From NCBI GenBank assembly GCA_964649845.1, contig CAZYSS010000049.1:1-15415 (forward strand): a DNA stretch of 15,415 nucleotides. Reading direction: 5' to 3'. Positions 1-5,484 of the stretch are shown here, in pieces. Each line of letters opens with the position of its first letter. The stretch's first letter is position 1. The position numbers and the translations under genes were made by a program. This DNA comes from RGIG3102 sp964649845. GTDB lineage: Bacteria > Bacillota > Clostridia > Oscillospirales > Ruminococcaceae. A model generated the notes under the pieces. It saw only the letters and a program-made list of their open reading frames with translations, made no database searches and had not been told where the DNA came from.

Positions 1-128
1 AATGTGTAAGTAGGGCCCTGTTTTGTCTGTTCCATGGATTTGTCGAAAATTTTGTTTTCGTTCCAGAACTGTTCAACCTCTTTTTCTCTTGCTACAAAAT
101 TAAGGTCGGTTGGCACTTTTTTGTACAT
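1..128 (-). CDS. ileS: Isoleucyl-tRNA synthetase, N-terminal fragment (runs off the left edge)
   Basis: Reading the minus strand from the ATG at 128-126 gives a 42-residue open start, beginning MYKKVPTDLNFVAREKEVEQ and continuing with FWNENKIF and a GPTYT stretch. This is the characteristic N-terminus of isoleucyl-tRNA synthetase, which charges tRNA-Ile with isoleucine in the cytosol; the family continues into the HIGH-containing catalytic domain, which lies outside the window. The start is set by an AAGGAGG ribosome binding site (complement of 138-144), 9 nt before the ATG. The N-terminal style resembles the type usual in Clostridia (the eukaryote-like ileS2 type), but that is recalled from the family and cannot be tested on 42 residues. 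The gene sits behind a T-box leader whose specifier triplet is an isoleucine codon, which independently supports the call. Confidence 0.93.
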   Translation of the reverse strand, partial: MYKKVPTDLNFVAREKEVEQFWNENKIFDKSMEQTKQGPTYT

Positions 129-164
129 TTGAATTTTCCTCCTTGATGGTTTTGTTGCATAGAT

Positions 165-204
165 AAAAACAAAAGCCCTTGCCCTGCAATAACAGGACAA
201 GGGC
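165..204 (-). terminator. Intrinsic terminator of the ileS T-box
   Basis: On the minus strand a 12-bp stem (175-186 with 193-204, one U-G pair) closes a 6-nt loop and is followed by TTTTGTTTTT (complement 165-174). The 5' arm overlaps sequence that would form the 3' side of the antiterminator, as expected for a T-box switch. Confidence 0.92.
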
Positions 205-425
205 ATATAATTACGCCTTTGTTTAACCACCTATTACAACATACAGATAATATGTCTTTCTTCTAACGGGGAAACACCGGAGAGGCTTAATTGTTGCCGT
301 TCAGCCTTCAGCTCAGAAGTGATATTCCCATTTCCGGTACTTTTGCACGGCTTGCACCGCCCCGCGCTCGCTATAAATTTCCCATTGGAAAGGTACTGTC
401 TTCGTCACAGCCTTTGATAGTTGTT
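165..425 (-). promoter_or_regulatory. T-box leader (tRNA-Ile sensing) upstream of ileS
   Basis: Read on the minus strand, this stretch has the parts of a T-box riboswitch in order. There is a Stem I base with a kink-turn-like GACGAAGACAGUA (complement about 394-406) and an AGCGAG loop motif (complement 367-372). A specifier region follows, where AUC (complement 321-323) is followed by a purine. The central stem contains GAACGG/CCGUU. The T-box sequence AGGUGGUUAAAC (complement 221-232) has the UGGU bulge that would pair with an ACCA tRNA end, and a terminator follows. Known role: uncharged tRNA-Ile stabilises the antiterminator and switches ileS on. AUC matches tRNA-Ile(GAU), and the U of UGGU matches its A discriminator. 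Pairing was assigned by eye, so stem boundaries are approximate. Confidence 0.92.
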
Positions 426-430
426 ATAAA

Positions 431-496
431 GTTAAGCCACCACGGACAGCATATAGCTTTGCCGTGACGCAATGCGTGTAAAAACAGTGGCTTAAC
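431..496 (-). repeat. Three-way-junction-like fold at the 5' end of the ileS leader
   Basis: A perfect 10-bp inverted repeat (431-440 GTTAAGCCAC with 487-496 GTGGCTTAAC) encloses two smaller stems: 441-445 with 462-466, and 467-470 with 474-477. Together they would make a three-way junction. The predicted ileS transcript would begin at or next to this element, so it forms the 5' end of the leader before Stem I of the T-box. The arrangement is symmetric on both strands, but only the minus-strand reading has a promoter directly in front of it. It is not part of the standard T-box architecture; its function is unknown. Confidence 0.6.
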
Positions 497-502
497 ATAA
501 AA

Positions 503-531
503 ATAATATAATATTTTTATTTAAATGTCAA
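503..531 (-). promoter_or_regulatory. Sigma-A-type promoter of ileS
   Basis: On the minus strand a perfect -35 TTGACA (complement 526-531) is followed after 17 nt by TATTAT (complement 503-508). Transcription would start near 496, at the foot of the 5' fold of the leader. Confidence 0.75.
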
Positions 532-556
532 TATTAACGGCACAGTTGTTTTTCTG

Positions 557-585
557 TTGAGCAGATGGTAATATGTTGATAAAAT
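557..585 (+). promoter_or_regulatory. Probable promoter of the pyridoxal/pyridoxamine kinase gene
   Basis: TTGAGC (557-562) and TAAAAT (580-585) are separated by 17 nt. A perfect TATAAT also occurs at 591-596 but lacks a matching -35 box. The promoter diverges from that of ileS, with 25 bp between the two -35 boxes. Confidence 0.5.
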
Positions 586-615
586 ATATTTATAATAAAA
601 TTTACAGGTGATATT

Positions 616-1431
616 ATGTTCAATAAAATTCTGCTTATCGGGGATATGGTTTCGGGCTGCAAGGTGGCGCTGTCTGCCATGGAGCCTGTTCTGATGCACG
701 CAAAACATCAGGTATTCTGCCTGCCTACAGAAATAGTGTCAAATACTTTCGGATATAAAAAGGTGGCGCAGGTGTCCACAGGGGATTATGTGACAAAGAC
801 AATTGATGCCTGGCAGCAGCTGGGTTTTGACTTTGATGCTGTTTATGTGGGGTATATAACTGACAAATCACAGGCGCAGGCGGTTACAGAATACTGCAAA
901 ACGCTGAAAGCCAGAGGTGTGAAAATTTTCCACGACCCTATAATGGGTGAAAACTGCCATCTGTATTACGGTATGGGAGATGATGTGGCACAGCTGCATA
1001 AAAATATTCTGCCCCTGACAGATTACACTTTCCCAAGCATGACAGAGGCGGCTTATCTTACAGGCAGGAATTACACCATTTCTGATATTACAGAAGCTGA
1101 AATCTATGCTATTATGGATGATTTGTCGGAAATGGGTGCAAAGAATATGGCGATAACCAGCTGTGTGGTTGACGGAAAAAATGTGATAGCAATTTATGAC
1201 CATAAAACAGATAAAAAGATGCTGTACCCATATGAAAGACTGGCTGTGAAAATAGGCGGAACAGGGGATGTGTTCAGCGCAATGGTTATTACCGATGTGA
1301 TGAATGGTATGGAATTTCCGGCAGCGGTGCAGCGAACAGTAAAACGCCTGCTTACACTTATCCGCCTTGATATGAACAAAGAGGATAAATTGCGCGGCCT
1401 GAATCTGGAAAAACTTCTGGGGGAAATATGA
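616..1431 (+). CDS. Pyridoxal/pyridoxamine kinase, PdxK/PdxY-like (ribokinase superfamily)
   Basis: The 271-residue product resembles pyridoxal/pyridoxamine kinases, which phosphorylate B6 vitamers with ATP in salvage of pyridoxal 5'-phosphate. Visible motifs in order are an N-terminal GDMVSGCKVALSAMEPVL stretch (residues 9-26), PTEIVS (37-42), VGYITD (78-83), DPIMGE (107-112), a TEAAYLTG segment (143-150), and KIGGTGDVFSA (212-222). In the last, GTGD carries the anion hole and catalytic Asp218 of the PfkB/ribokinase fold. Length fits the family (about 260-290). The ATG has an AGGTGA ribosome site (606-611) only 4 nt away, which is short. The gene stands alone between the divergent ileS leader and its own terminator. 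Substrate preference among B6 vitamers or hydroxymethylpyrimidine cannot be read from sequence. Confidence 0.85.
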   Translation: MFNKILLIGDMVSGCKVALSAMEPVLMHAKHQVFCLPTEIVSNTFGYKKVAQVSTGDYVTKTIDAWQQLGFDFDAVYVGYITDKSQAQAVTEYCKTLKARGVKIFHDPIMGENCHLYYGMGDDVAQLHKNILPLTDYTFPSMTEAAYLTGRNYTISDITEAEIYAIMDDLSEMGAKNMAITSCVVDGKNVIAIYDHKTDKKMLYPYERLAVKIGGTGDVFSAMVITDVMNGMEFPAAVQRTVKRLLTLIRLDMNKEDKLRGLNLEKLLGEI

Positions 1432-1436
1432 TGTAA

Positions 1437-1463
1437 AAGAAGCAGCGGTCAGCTGCTTTTTTT
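1437..1463 (+). terminator. Intrinsic terminator after the kinase gene
   Basis: AGCAGC (1441-1446) pairs with GCTGCT (1452-1457) around a 5-nt loop and is followed by a run of T to 1463. A-rich sequence before the stem extends pairing with the T tract. It begins 6 nt after the stop codon. Confidence 0.88.
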
Positions 1464-1539
1464 GTTCAGATAATAATTGTTGTAAAAAATGTATGAATAT
1501 GGCTGTAACATCTACACTTTTTGGTAATTTGTCGATTAC

Positions 1540-1569
1540 ACAACCATTTGCCATACATCTGCTGGTTGT
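1540..1569. repeat. Inverted repeat overlapping the -35 box of the DUF4956-CotH-VTC promoter
   Basis: ACAACCA (1540-1546) and its exact reverse complement TGGTTGT (1563-1569) are 16 nt apart, and the right arm covers four bases of the -35 box at 1566-1571. This position suits an operator, but seven-base arms in AT-rich DNA can arise by chance. Confidence 0.35.
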
Positions 1570-1594
1570 TAAAGCTACATATGTTGATTATAAT
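1566..1594 (+). promoter_or_regulatory. Sigma-A-type promoter of the DUF4956-CotH-VTC cassette
   Basis: TTGTTA (1566-1571), a 17-nt spacer and a perfect TATAAT (1589-1594) give a good housekeeping promoter about 70 nt before the first start codon. No clear sporulation-type promoter was noticed in the same gap. A second TATAAT at 1635-1640 has only a poorly spaced TTGTCT in front of it. Confidence 0.65.
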
Positions 1595-1671
1595 ATATAA
1601 ATATTAAAAAATAAATTGTCTTGAATTATGAGAATATAATTAATTTAAAAAATATATCTTTGAGGTGAAAT

Positions 1672-2325
1672 ATGAATAAAAATGATATTTTCGCATATCT
1701 TACAAACAATGTCAGCAGCTATTCTGTGGGACAGATGATTATAAATCTTACGGTTATATTTCTGCTGTCTGTTTTTATTTTTATGGTGTATAAAGCAACG
1801 GTAAAAAGAGTGAACTACTATTCCAACTTTGCTATTGTTATTATGCTTACTGCTATTGTTACAGGCGTTATTATGATGATTATTGAAAGCAACCTGGTGC
1901 TTTCTCTCGGTATGGTTGGCGCGCTGTCCATTATCCGTTTCAGAAGTGCTATCAAAGACCCTGTGGATACATCATACATATTCTGGTCTGTGGCTATAGG
2001 CATTGCTTCCGGTACAGGCAACCATGTGCTTTCTGTGGTTGCAAGCGTTCTGATAGGTGTTTTTGTGGTGGTATTCAGTATGATTGCGAAAACACAGAGA
2101 AAAGAAATACTTATACTCCGCGGCAGACAGATTGAACTTACTGATGTAGAGACTGCGCTTGCTGCTGAAAAGGTTAAATTTACATCAAAATCAAAATCCC
2201 TGAACAATGGCTATCAGGAATACATCTATGAAATCAACTCCGCTACCAGTGACAGCTTGCTTGATGTACTTGGCGAAATACATGGTGTTGAGGGAGTCAA
2301 CATTGTCAGCGGAGTAAATATCTGA
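1672..2325 (+). CDS. DUF4956 family membrane protein
   Basis: The 217-residue product matches the DUF4956 family, whose function is not established. The first 140 residues are strongly hydrophobic, with probable membrane segments near residues 20-40, 52-71, 101-118 and 119-139. Between them lies the family's hallmark: SLGMVGALSIIRFRSAIKDP (residues 78-97), followed by VDTSYIFWSVAIGIASG. The rest (about 141-217) is a soluble, probably cytosolic tail with a mixed alpha/beta look. The ATG is preceded by GAGGTGA (1662-1668). Its stop codon overlaps the next start by 1 nt (TGATG), indicating translational coupling with the CotH-like gene. In many Firmicutes this family is found next to VTC-domain and CotH genes, as here, so a shared process is likely; the biochemical role is inference only. 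Confidence 0.88.
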   Translation: MNKNDIFAYLTNNVSSYSVGQMIINLTVIFLLSVFIFMVYKATVKRVNYYSNFAIVIMLTAIVTGVIMMIIESNLVLSLGMVGALSIIRFRSAIKDPVDTSYIFWSVAIGIASGTGNHVLSVVASVLIGVFVVVFSMIAKTQRKEILILRGRQIELTDVETALAAEKVKFTSKSKSLNNGYQEYIYEINSATSDSLLDVLGEIHGVEGVNIVSGVNI

Positions 2326-3758
2326 TGAAAAATGACAATAAACTGAAATATACCCTGATTGCCGTATGCGCTGTGGTTTTTGCTGTGATGGCGATGGTCA
2401 TTCCGGATTTTTTCGGATATGACATAGGCTACAAAAATGAACAGCTGGCGCAGACTGTGACAGACCAGCCTATAGCTGAAGATGTGTTGGCTACAGAATT
2501 CAACCTGCCGGTGCTGTATATCAAGTGTGATACCACAGCGGAACTGTTTGACGTAACGCTTGTACCAAGGGCAGAAGTCAAAGCAGATATATATGTGCTG
2601 AACAGGGAATCAAACAGGATTACGGACAGGCCGGTTCATGTTTACAAAGATGTAACATTGACTCTCCGCGGCAATTCCAGTGCACTGTATCAGGAGAAAA
2701 AATCCTTTAATCTGGAATTTTCTGATGCTGAAGGCAACAGCCTGGATTTACCATTTCTGAATATGGAACCGGAAAGTGATTTTGTGTTATACGCGCCTTA
2801 TCTGGACCGCTCACTTATCAGAAACTATCTGGGATATACTCTGCAGGCACAGGTGCAGGACTGGGCGCCTGACTGTGCTTTTGTGGAAGTTTTTATCGAT
2901 ACACCCGGCACAGACCTGTCTTTTAAAGATTATGTTGGTGTATACATGGTCACGGAAAAGTTCAAAAAGGGTGTAAATCGTATAAATACCGGCAATTTTA
3001 CTATTGCAGACAATCCAGCGTACCAATTTGAACAGGGTGGCGGATACATCTATAAAATGGACTGGTACGATTCGGAACTGGACAATGTGACACGTCTGGA
3101 GAAAAATAAACACGGAAATGAATACAGCGTGGTATATCCGAAACCCCAGAACATGACAGAAGAAGCAGAACAGGTTATATTTGATGAGATAGAACTGTAT
3201 GAGGATGCGCTGTACAACGGCACTGATGAAGAACTGGCAAAGTATTTTGACCTTGAACAGATTGCCAGGAATATGCTGGTTTCAGAATTTCTCAAATGTC
3301 ATGAAGCATATAGTGCCTCCACGTTTTTTTATCGTGAGGTGGGAGGCAAAATAAAGGTGGTGCAATGGGATTTTGACTTGGGTACCGGCAATATCAGGAC
3401 AGAGGCTGACATGGCACCAAGCCGGGATAAATTCTGGGTTCTGGGCTACTGGCCTATGCCACAGGTGTTTCTCCAACATAAAAATTTCCAGCAGATTATA
3501 ATTGAACAGTGGGAATCATTGCGCCGGGGTGTTCTCAGCGAAGAAAATATTATCAATATGCTGGATGAACTGGAAGTGCTGCTGGATGGTGCGTGGCAGA
3601 GAAATGACACAGCCTATCCGAATGCATTCAATTCCGGTCAGTTTGCAATCTGGGACTGGGGTATGAAATCTTCACAGGAAGAACGTCAGTTTGTAAAAGA
3701 CTATCTTATAGAAAGGGGCAGATGGCTGGATGAACATATCTACGAACTTGCGGATTAA
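2325..3758 (+). CDS. CotH-type secretory kinase-like protein, membrane anchored
   Basis: This 477-residue protein has one N-terminal hydrophobic segment (about residues 9-27) with no lipobox, so it is probably a signal anchor with the bulk outside the membrane. CotH family landmarks follow: RGNSS (115-119), KKSFNLEF (125-132), DRSLIRN (161-167), the VGVYMVTEKFKKGVNRI block (204-220), and the metal-binding-type WDFDLGTGN (348-356). CotH of Bacillus subtilis is an atypical protein kinase that phosphorylates spore coat proteins. Here the segment usually ending in N-x-D-G/A-Y reads CHEAY (325-329... with Glu near 327), so a conserved Asp appears to be Glu. The start overlaps the DUF4956 stop by 1 nt, with GGAG at 2311-2314, and the 3' end overlaps the VTC gene by 29 nt. 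The substrate is unknown; a coat role is not implied by context alone, although spoIIR is nearby. Confidence 0.88.
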   Translation: MKNDNKLKYTLIAVCAVVFAVMAMVIPDFFGYDIGYKNEQLAQTVTDQPIAEDVLATEFNLPVLYIKCDTTAELFDVTLVPRAEVKADIYVLNRESNRITDRPVHVYKDVTLTLRGNSSALYQEKKSFNLEFSDAEGNSLDLPFLNMEPESDFVLYAPYLDRSLIRNYLGYTLQAQVQDWAPDCAFVEVFIDTPGTDLSFKDYVGVYMVTEKFKKGVNRINTGNFTIADNPAYQFEQGGGYIYKMDWYDSELDNVTRLEKNKHGNEYSVVYPKPQNMTEEAEQVIFDEIELYEDALYNGTDEELAKYFDLEQIARNMLVSEFLKCHEAYSASTFFYREVGGKIKVVQWDFDLGTGNIRTEADMAPSRDKFWVLGYWPMPQVFLQHKNFQQIIIEQWESLRRGVLSEENIINMLDELEVLLDGAWQRNDTAYPNAFNSGQFAIWDWGMKSSQEERQFVKDYLIERGRWLDEHIYELAD

Positions 3759-4455
3759 AAGCAAATCTGTTCTGAAAGAGGGAATATACCGTCACGAACT
3801 GAAATATGAAACAGACCCGGATAAGGCGAATATTATAAGACATACGCTGTCACCTATGCTGACTGCTGACAGCAATACAGGGGTGGATGGCAGTTATATT
3901 GTCAGATCCCTTTATTTTGAAACACCTTATGCTGACGATTATGTTGACAAAGAGCTGGGGGTACAGTTCCGCCAGAAGATGCGTCTGCGCAACTATGGCG
4001 GCTCTGATATCTATAGACTTGAAATCAAAAGTAAAAGCGGAGATGTTGCCACTAAATATTCTGTCAACCTGACAAAAGAACAGGCTTTGCAGGTGGCAGG
4101 CGGTGTTTACTCCTGCCTGCTGGATATACCGGGAGCCACACGGGGTTACATATATCATCAGATGATGACAAAGGTATACCGTCCTTTTGTGACGGTAAGC
4201 GACAAGCGCTATCCTTTTACAAATCCTGCAGGCAATTTCAGGCTTACATTTGATACGGATATACGTTACAGCGTATCGCCACAGTCATTGTTTGAGGATG
4301 TGCAGTCTACGGGAATAGTGACGGATAAAACAATTATCGAAGTGAAATATGATGATTTTGTGCCAGACTGGATTACAGACTGCCTGCTGAAAACAGGAGT
4401 ATCTGCAGGGGAAAGCAGCAAATACGCTGCAGCCTGCAGAAATATATTTGACTGA
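3730..4455 (+). CDS. VTC-domain protein (polyphosphate polymerase-type)
   Basis: The 241-residue product is essentially one VTC domain, related to the catalytic domain of yeast Vtc4, which makes polyphosphate from ATP in a beta-barrel tunnel lined by basic residues. Matching landmarks are RHELKY (residues 21-26), VRSLYFETPYADDY (58-71), RQKMRLRNYG (81-90), RLEIKSKSGD (96-105), RPFVTVSDKR (151-160), RLTFDTDIRY (171-180), IEVKYDDFVP (203-212) and SSKYAAACR (229-237). No membrane segment or signal peptide is visible, so it is probably cytosolic, perhaps docked to the DUF4956 protein. The start lies 29 nt inside the CotH-like gene, with AAAGGGG at 3712-3718. No plausible later start was seen before the conserved RHELKY. 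Polymerase activity is inferred from the family; bacterial VTC proteins remain poorly characterised. Confidence 0.87.
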   Translation: MNISTNLRIKSKSVLKEGIYRHELKYETDPDKANIIRHTLSPMLTADSNTGVDGSYIVRSLYFETPYADDYVDKELGVQFRQKMRLRNYGGSDIYRLEIKSKSGDVATKYSVNLTKEQALQVAGGVYSCLLDIPGATRGYIYHQMMTKVYRPFVTVSDKRYPFTNPAGNFRLTFDTDIRYSVSPQSLFEDVQSTGIVTDKTIIEVKYDDFVPDWITDCLLKTGVSAGESSKYAAACRNIFD

Positions 4456-4485
4456 CACAAAATTACATTATTTGAAAAGCAAACA

Positions 4486-4525
4486 AAACAGGATGGGAGA
4501 CAACCCTATCCTGTTTATTTGTTTT
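4486..4525. terminator. Bidirectional terminator between the VTC gene and spoIIR
   Basis: AAACAGGATGGG (4486-4497) pairs with CCC-T-ATCCTGTTT (4504-4516), leaving one bulged T and a 6-nt loop. T-rich sequence follows on the plus strand (to 4525), and T-rich sequence (complement of 4476-4488) follows on the minus strand. It lies between two converging genes and can serve both. Confidence 0.85.
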
Positions 4526-5132
4526 ACCCCAGCCAAACATATTTTTCTGTCTGGGAATCAAACATATACTTTACATCTTCCCACAGTTCCACCACTTTGA
4601 ATTTAAGGCGGAAGTGGTCGGTTTCTATAAAGGTGTTGGAACTGTCATCTTCGTACTCTGCGCCGCTGCCTGCGCACAGACCGGGATACAGCACACACCA
4701 CCAGTTGGTGCCCTGTGCATCCCCCAGACGTATTGTCAGGGCGGTGTATTCTCCCCGAGGCATGGTAAAGCCATCATACTGTGTGGTGTCAAAATAGAAC
4801 TGTTCTATACTGCAGCGGCTTGTGTAGCCTGCATCCAGATTTTTCAGCGCATTGTCTGTCACCTGCTGTATATATTCCAGATTTTCCTGTGTTGCAACTA
4901 TAGCATCATCGAAGTTTTCAGCGTCAAAATATATAGAGGGTGCAATCTTCGTTATAGTGTCTTTTATCTGCATTTTTATATTGTTGCTGTGGGCAGAGTC
5001 GTCCCGTGCTATTATGTGAAGGCGCAGTGTGTTCTGCCTTATGCTGTCTGCCTGCAGGTTTGCATCTGTGGCAAAGGTAACCGCCAGGGCAAGCAATAAA
5101 CCGCCGATTATGCTGATTTCGCTTTTTTTCAT
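4524..5132 (-). CDS. spoIIR: Stage II sporulation protein R
   Basis: The 202-residue product matches SpoIIR, the secreted forespore signal that triggers SpoIIGA-dependent processing of pro-sigma-E in the mother cell. A hydrophobic N-terminal segment (about residues 8-22) acts as signal peptide or anchor. Family motifs follow: LRLHIIARDDS (36-46), then FYFDTTQYDGF (112-122), MPRGEYTALTIRLG (124-137) and GTNWWCVLYPGLC (141-153). The protein ends about 49 residues later, close to usual family length. The ATG (complement 5130-5132) has AGGAG (complement 5139-5143) 6 nt ahead. Its upstream region carries a possible sigma-F/sigma-G-like promoter. It is monocistronic, converges on the DUF4956-CotH-VTC cassette and diverges from infC. 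Its presence implies a spore-forming organism or a recent descendant of one. Confidence 0.93.
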   Translation of the reverse strand: MKKSEISIIGGLLLALAVTFATDANLQADSIRQNTLRLHIIARDDSAHSNNIKMQIKDTITKIAPSIYFDAENFDDAIVATQENLEYIQQVTDNALKNLDAGYTSRCSIEQFYFDTTQYDGFTMPRGEYTALTIRLGDAQGTNWWCVLYPGLCAGSGAEYEDDSSNTFIETDHFRLKFKVVELWEDVKYMFDSQTEKYVWLG

Positions 5133-5163
5133 AAAAAACTCCTGTGATGTGATATGGTGTTTG

Positions 5164-5192
5164 TAGCATTGGTAAAAATTTCAAATTTATTC
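5164..5192 (-). promoter_or_regulatory. Possible forespore (sigma-F/sigma-G-like) promoter of spoIIR
   Basis: On the minus strand GAATA (complement 5188-5192) is followed after 17 nt by AATGCTA (complement 5164-5170). This is close to the GNATA and CATNNTA boxes of forespore sigma factors, with one mismatch in the first base of the -10. No sigma-A-type pair was noticed in the same gap. spoIIR is a sigma-F target in Bacillus subtilis, so the match is plausible but unproven. Confidence 0.4.
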
Positions 5193-5236
5193 AGAAAAAA
5201 TATTGAAATCCGGTGGCGGATATGGTATCTTTATCA

Positions 5237-5275
5237 CGGCTTGAAAAAGCCGAAATTCCTTGAAAAATAAAGGAA
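5237..5275. repeat. Two tandem hairpins between spoIIR and infC
   Basis: CGGCTT-GAAA-AAGCCG (5237-5252) is a perfect 6-bp stem with a GAAA tetraloop. It is followed by TTCCTT (5256-5261) paired with AAGGAA (5270-5275) across an 8-nt loop. They lie just upstream of the infC -35 box and upstream of the spoIIR promoter candidate, so neither strand's main transcript should include them. No U-rich tail suggests a terminator. Confidence 0.5.
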
Positions 5276-5283
5276 AATTTGTA

Positions 5284-5312
5284 TTGACATACCTTTTGTG
5301 GTGTGGTATAAT
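5284..5312 (+). promoter_or_regulatory. Strong sigma-A promoter of infC-rpmI-rplT
   Basis: TTGACA (5284-5289) and TATAAT (5307-5312) both match consensus exactly and are separated by 17 nt. A TGG just before the -10 makes it an extended -10. Transcription should begin near 5319. Confidence 0.93.
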
Positions 5313-5318
5313 ACTATT

Positions 5319-5470
5319 CGCAATAAAGTAGCAACAGCATGTGCTCACCTTGTCCTGCAAGTAAGCGGGCGGGTCAATATTCAAAGTTAAGGGGTCGGTG
5401 GGCCCTGAAAAACTATGTTTATTTGGCACGGGCTGTATGCTCGTGCTTTTTCAATTTGCTTATATAAAAT
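5319..5470 (+). promoter_or_regulatory. Structured leader of infC, probably the L20 autoregulatory leader
   Basis: About 150 nt of leader separate the promoter from the infC ribosome site. GCTCACC (5343-5349) can pair with GGTGGGC (5397-5403), enclosing a CCTGC/GCGGG hairpin (5354-5358 with 5365-5369). An intrinsic terminator then follows. In Firmicutes ribosomal protein L20 binds the infC leader and promotes premature termination; position, size and architecture fit that element. Identification as the L20 leader rests on context and hand-drawn pairing, not on a covariance model. Confidence 0.65.
5426..5451 (+). terminator. Attenuator terminator in the infC leader
   Basis: GCACGGGC (5426-5433) pairs with GCTCGTGC (5439-5446) in an 8-bp stem (one G-U) around a TGTAT loop and is followed by five T. 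It lies before infC, so it must be conditional. Confidence 0.85.
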
Positions 5471-5484
5471 GGAGGTGCTTTATC

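Noticed and set aside
868..1554. 228-codon open frame on the minus strand across the kinase gene
   Set aside because: It is antisense to a clear conserved kinase, has Cys/His-rich low-complexity translation typical of shadow frames and no ribosome site.
4614..5099. 161-codon plus-strand frame opposite spoIIR
   Set aside because: SpoIIR on the minus strand has conserved motifs throughout; the opposite frame shows no family resemblance.
5398..5484. Upstream GTG start for infC adding 29 residues
   Set aside because: The extension runs through the attenuator hairpin, lacks a ribosome site and is not IF-3-like; AUU at 5485 has an ideal site.
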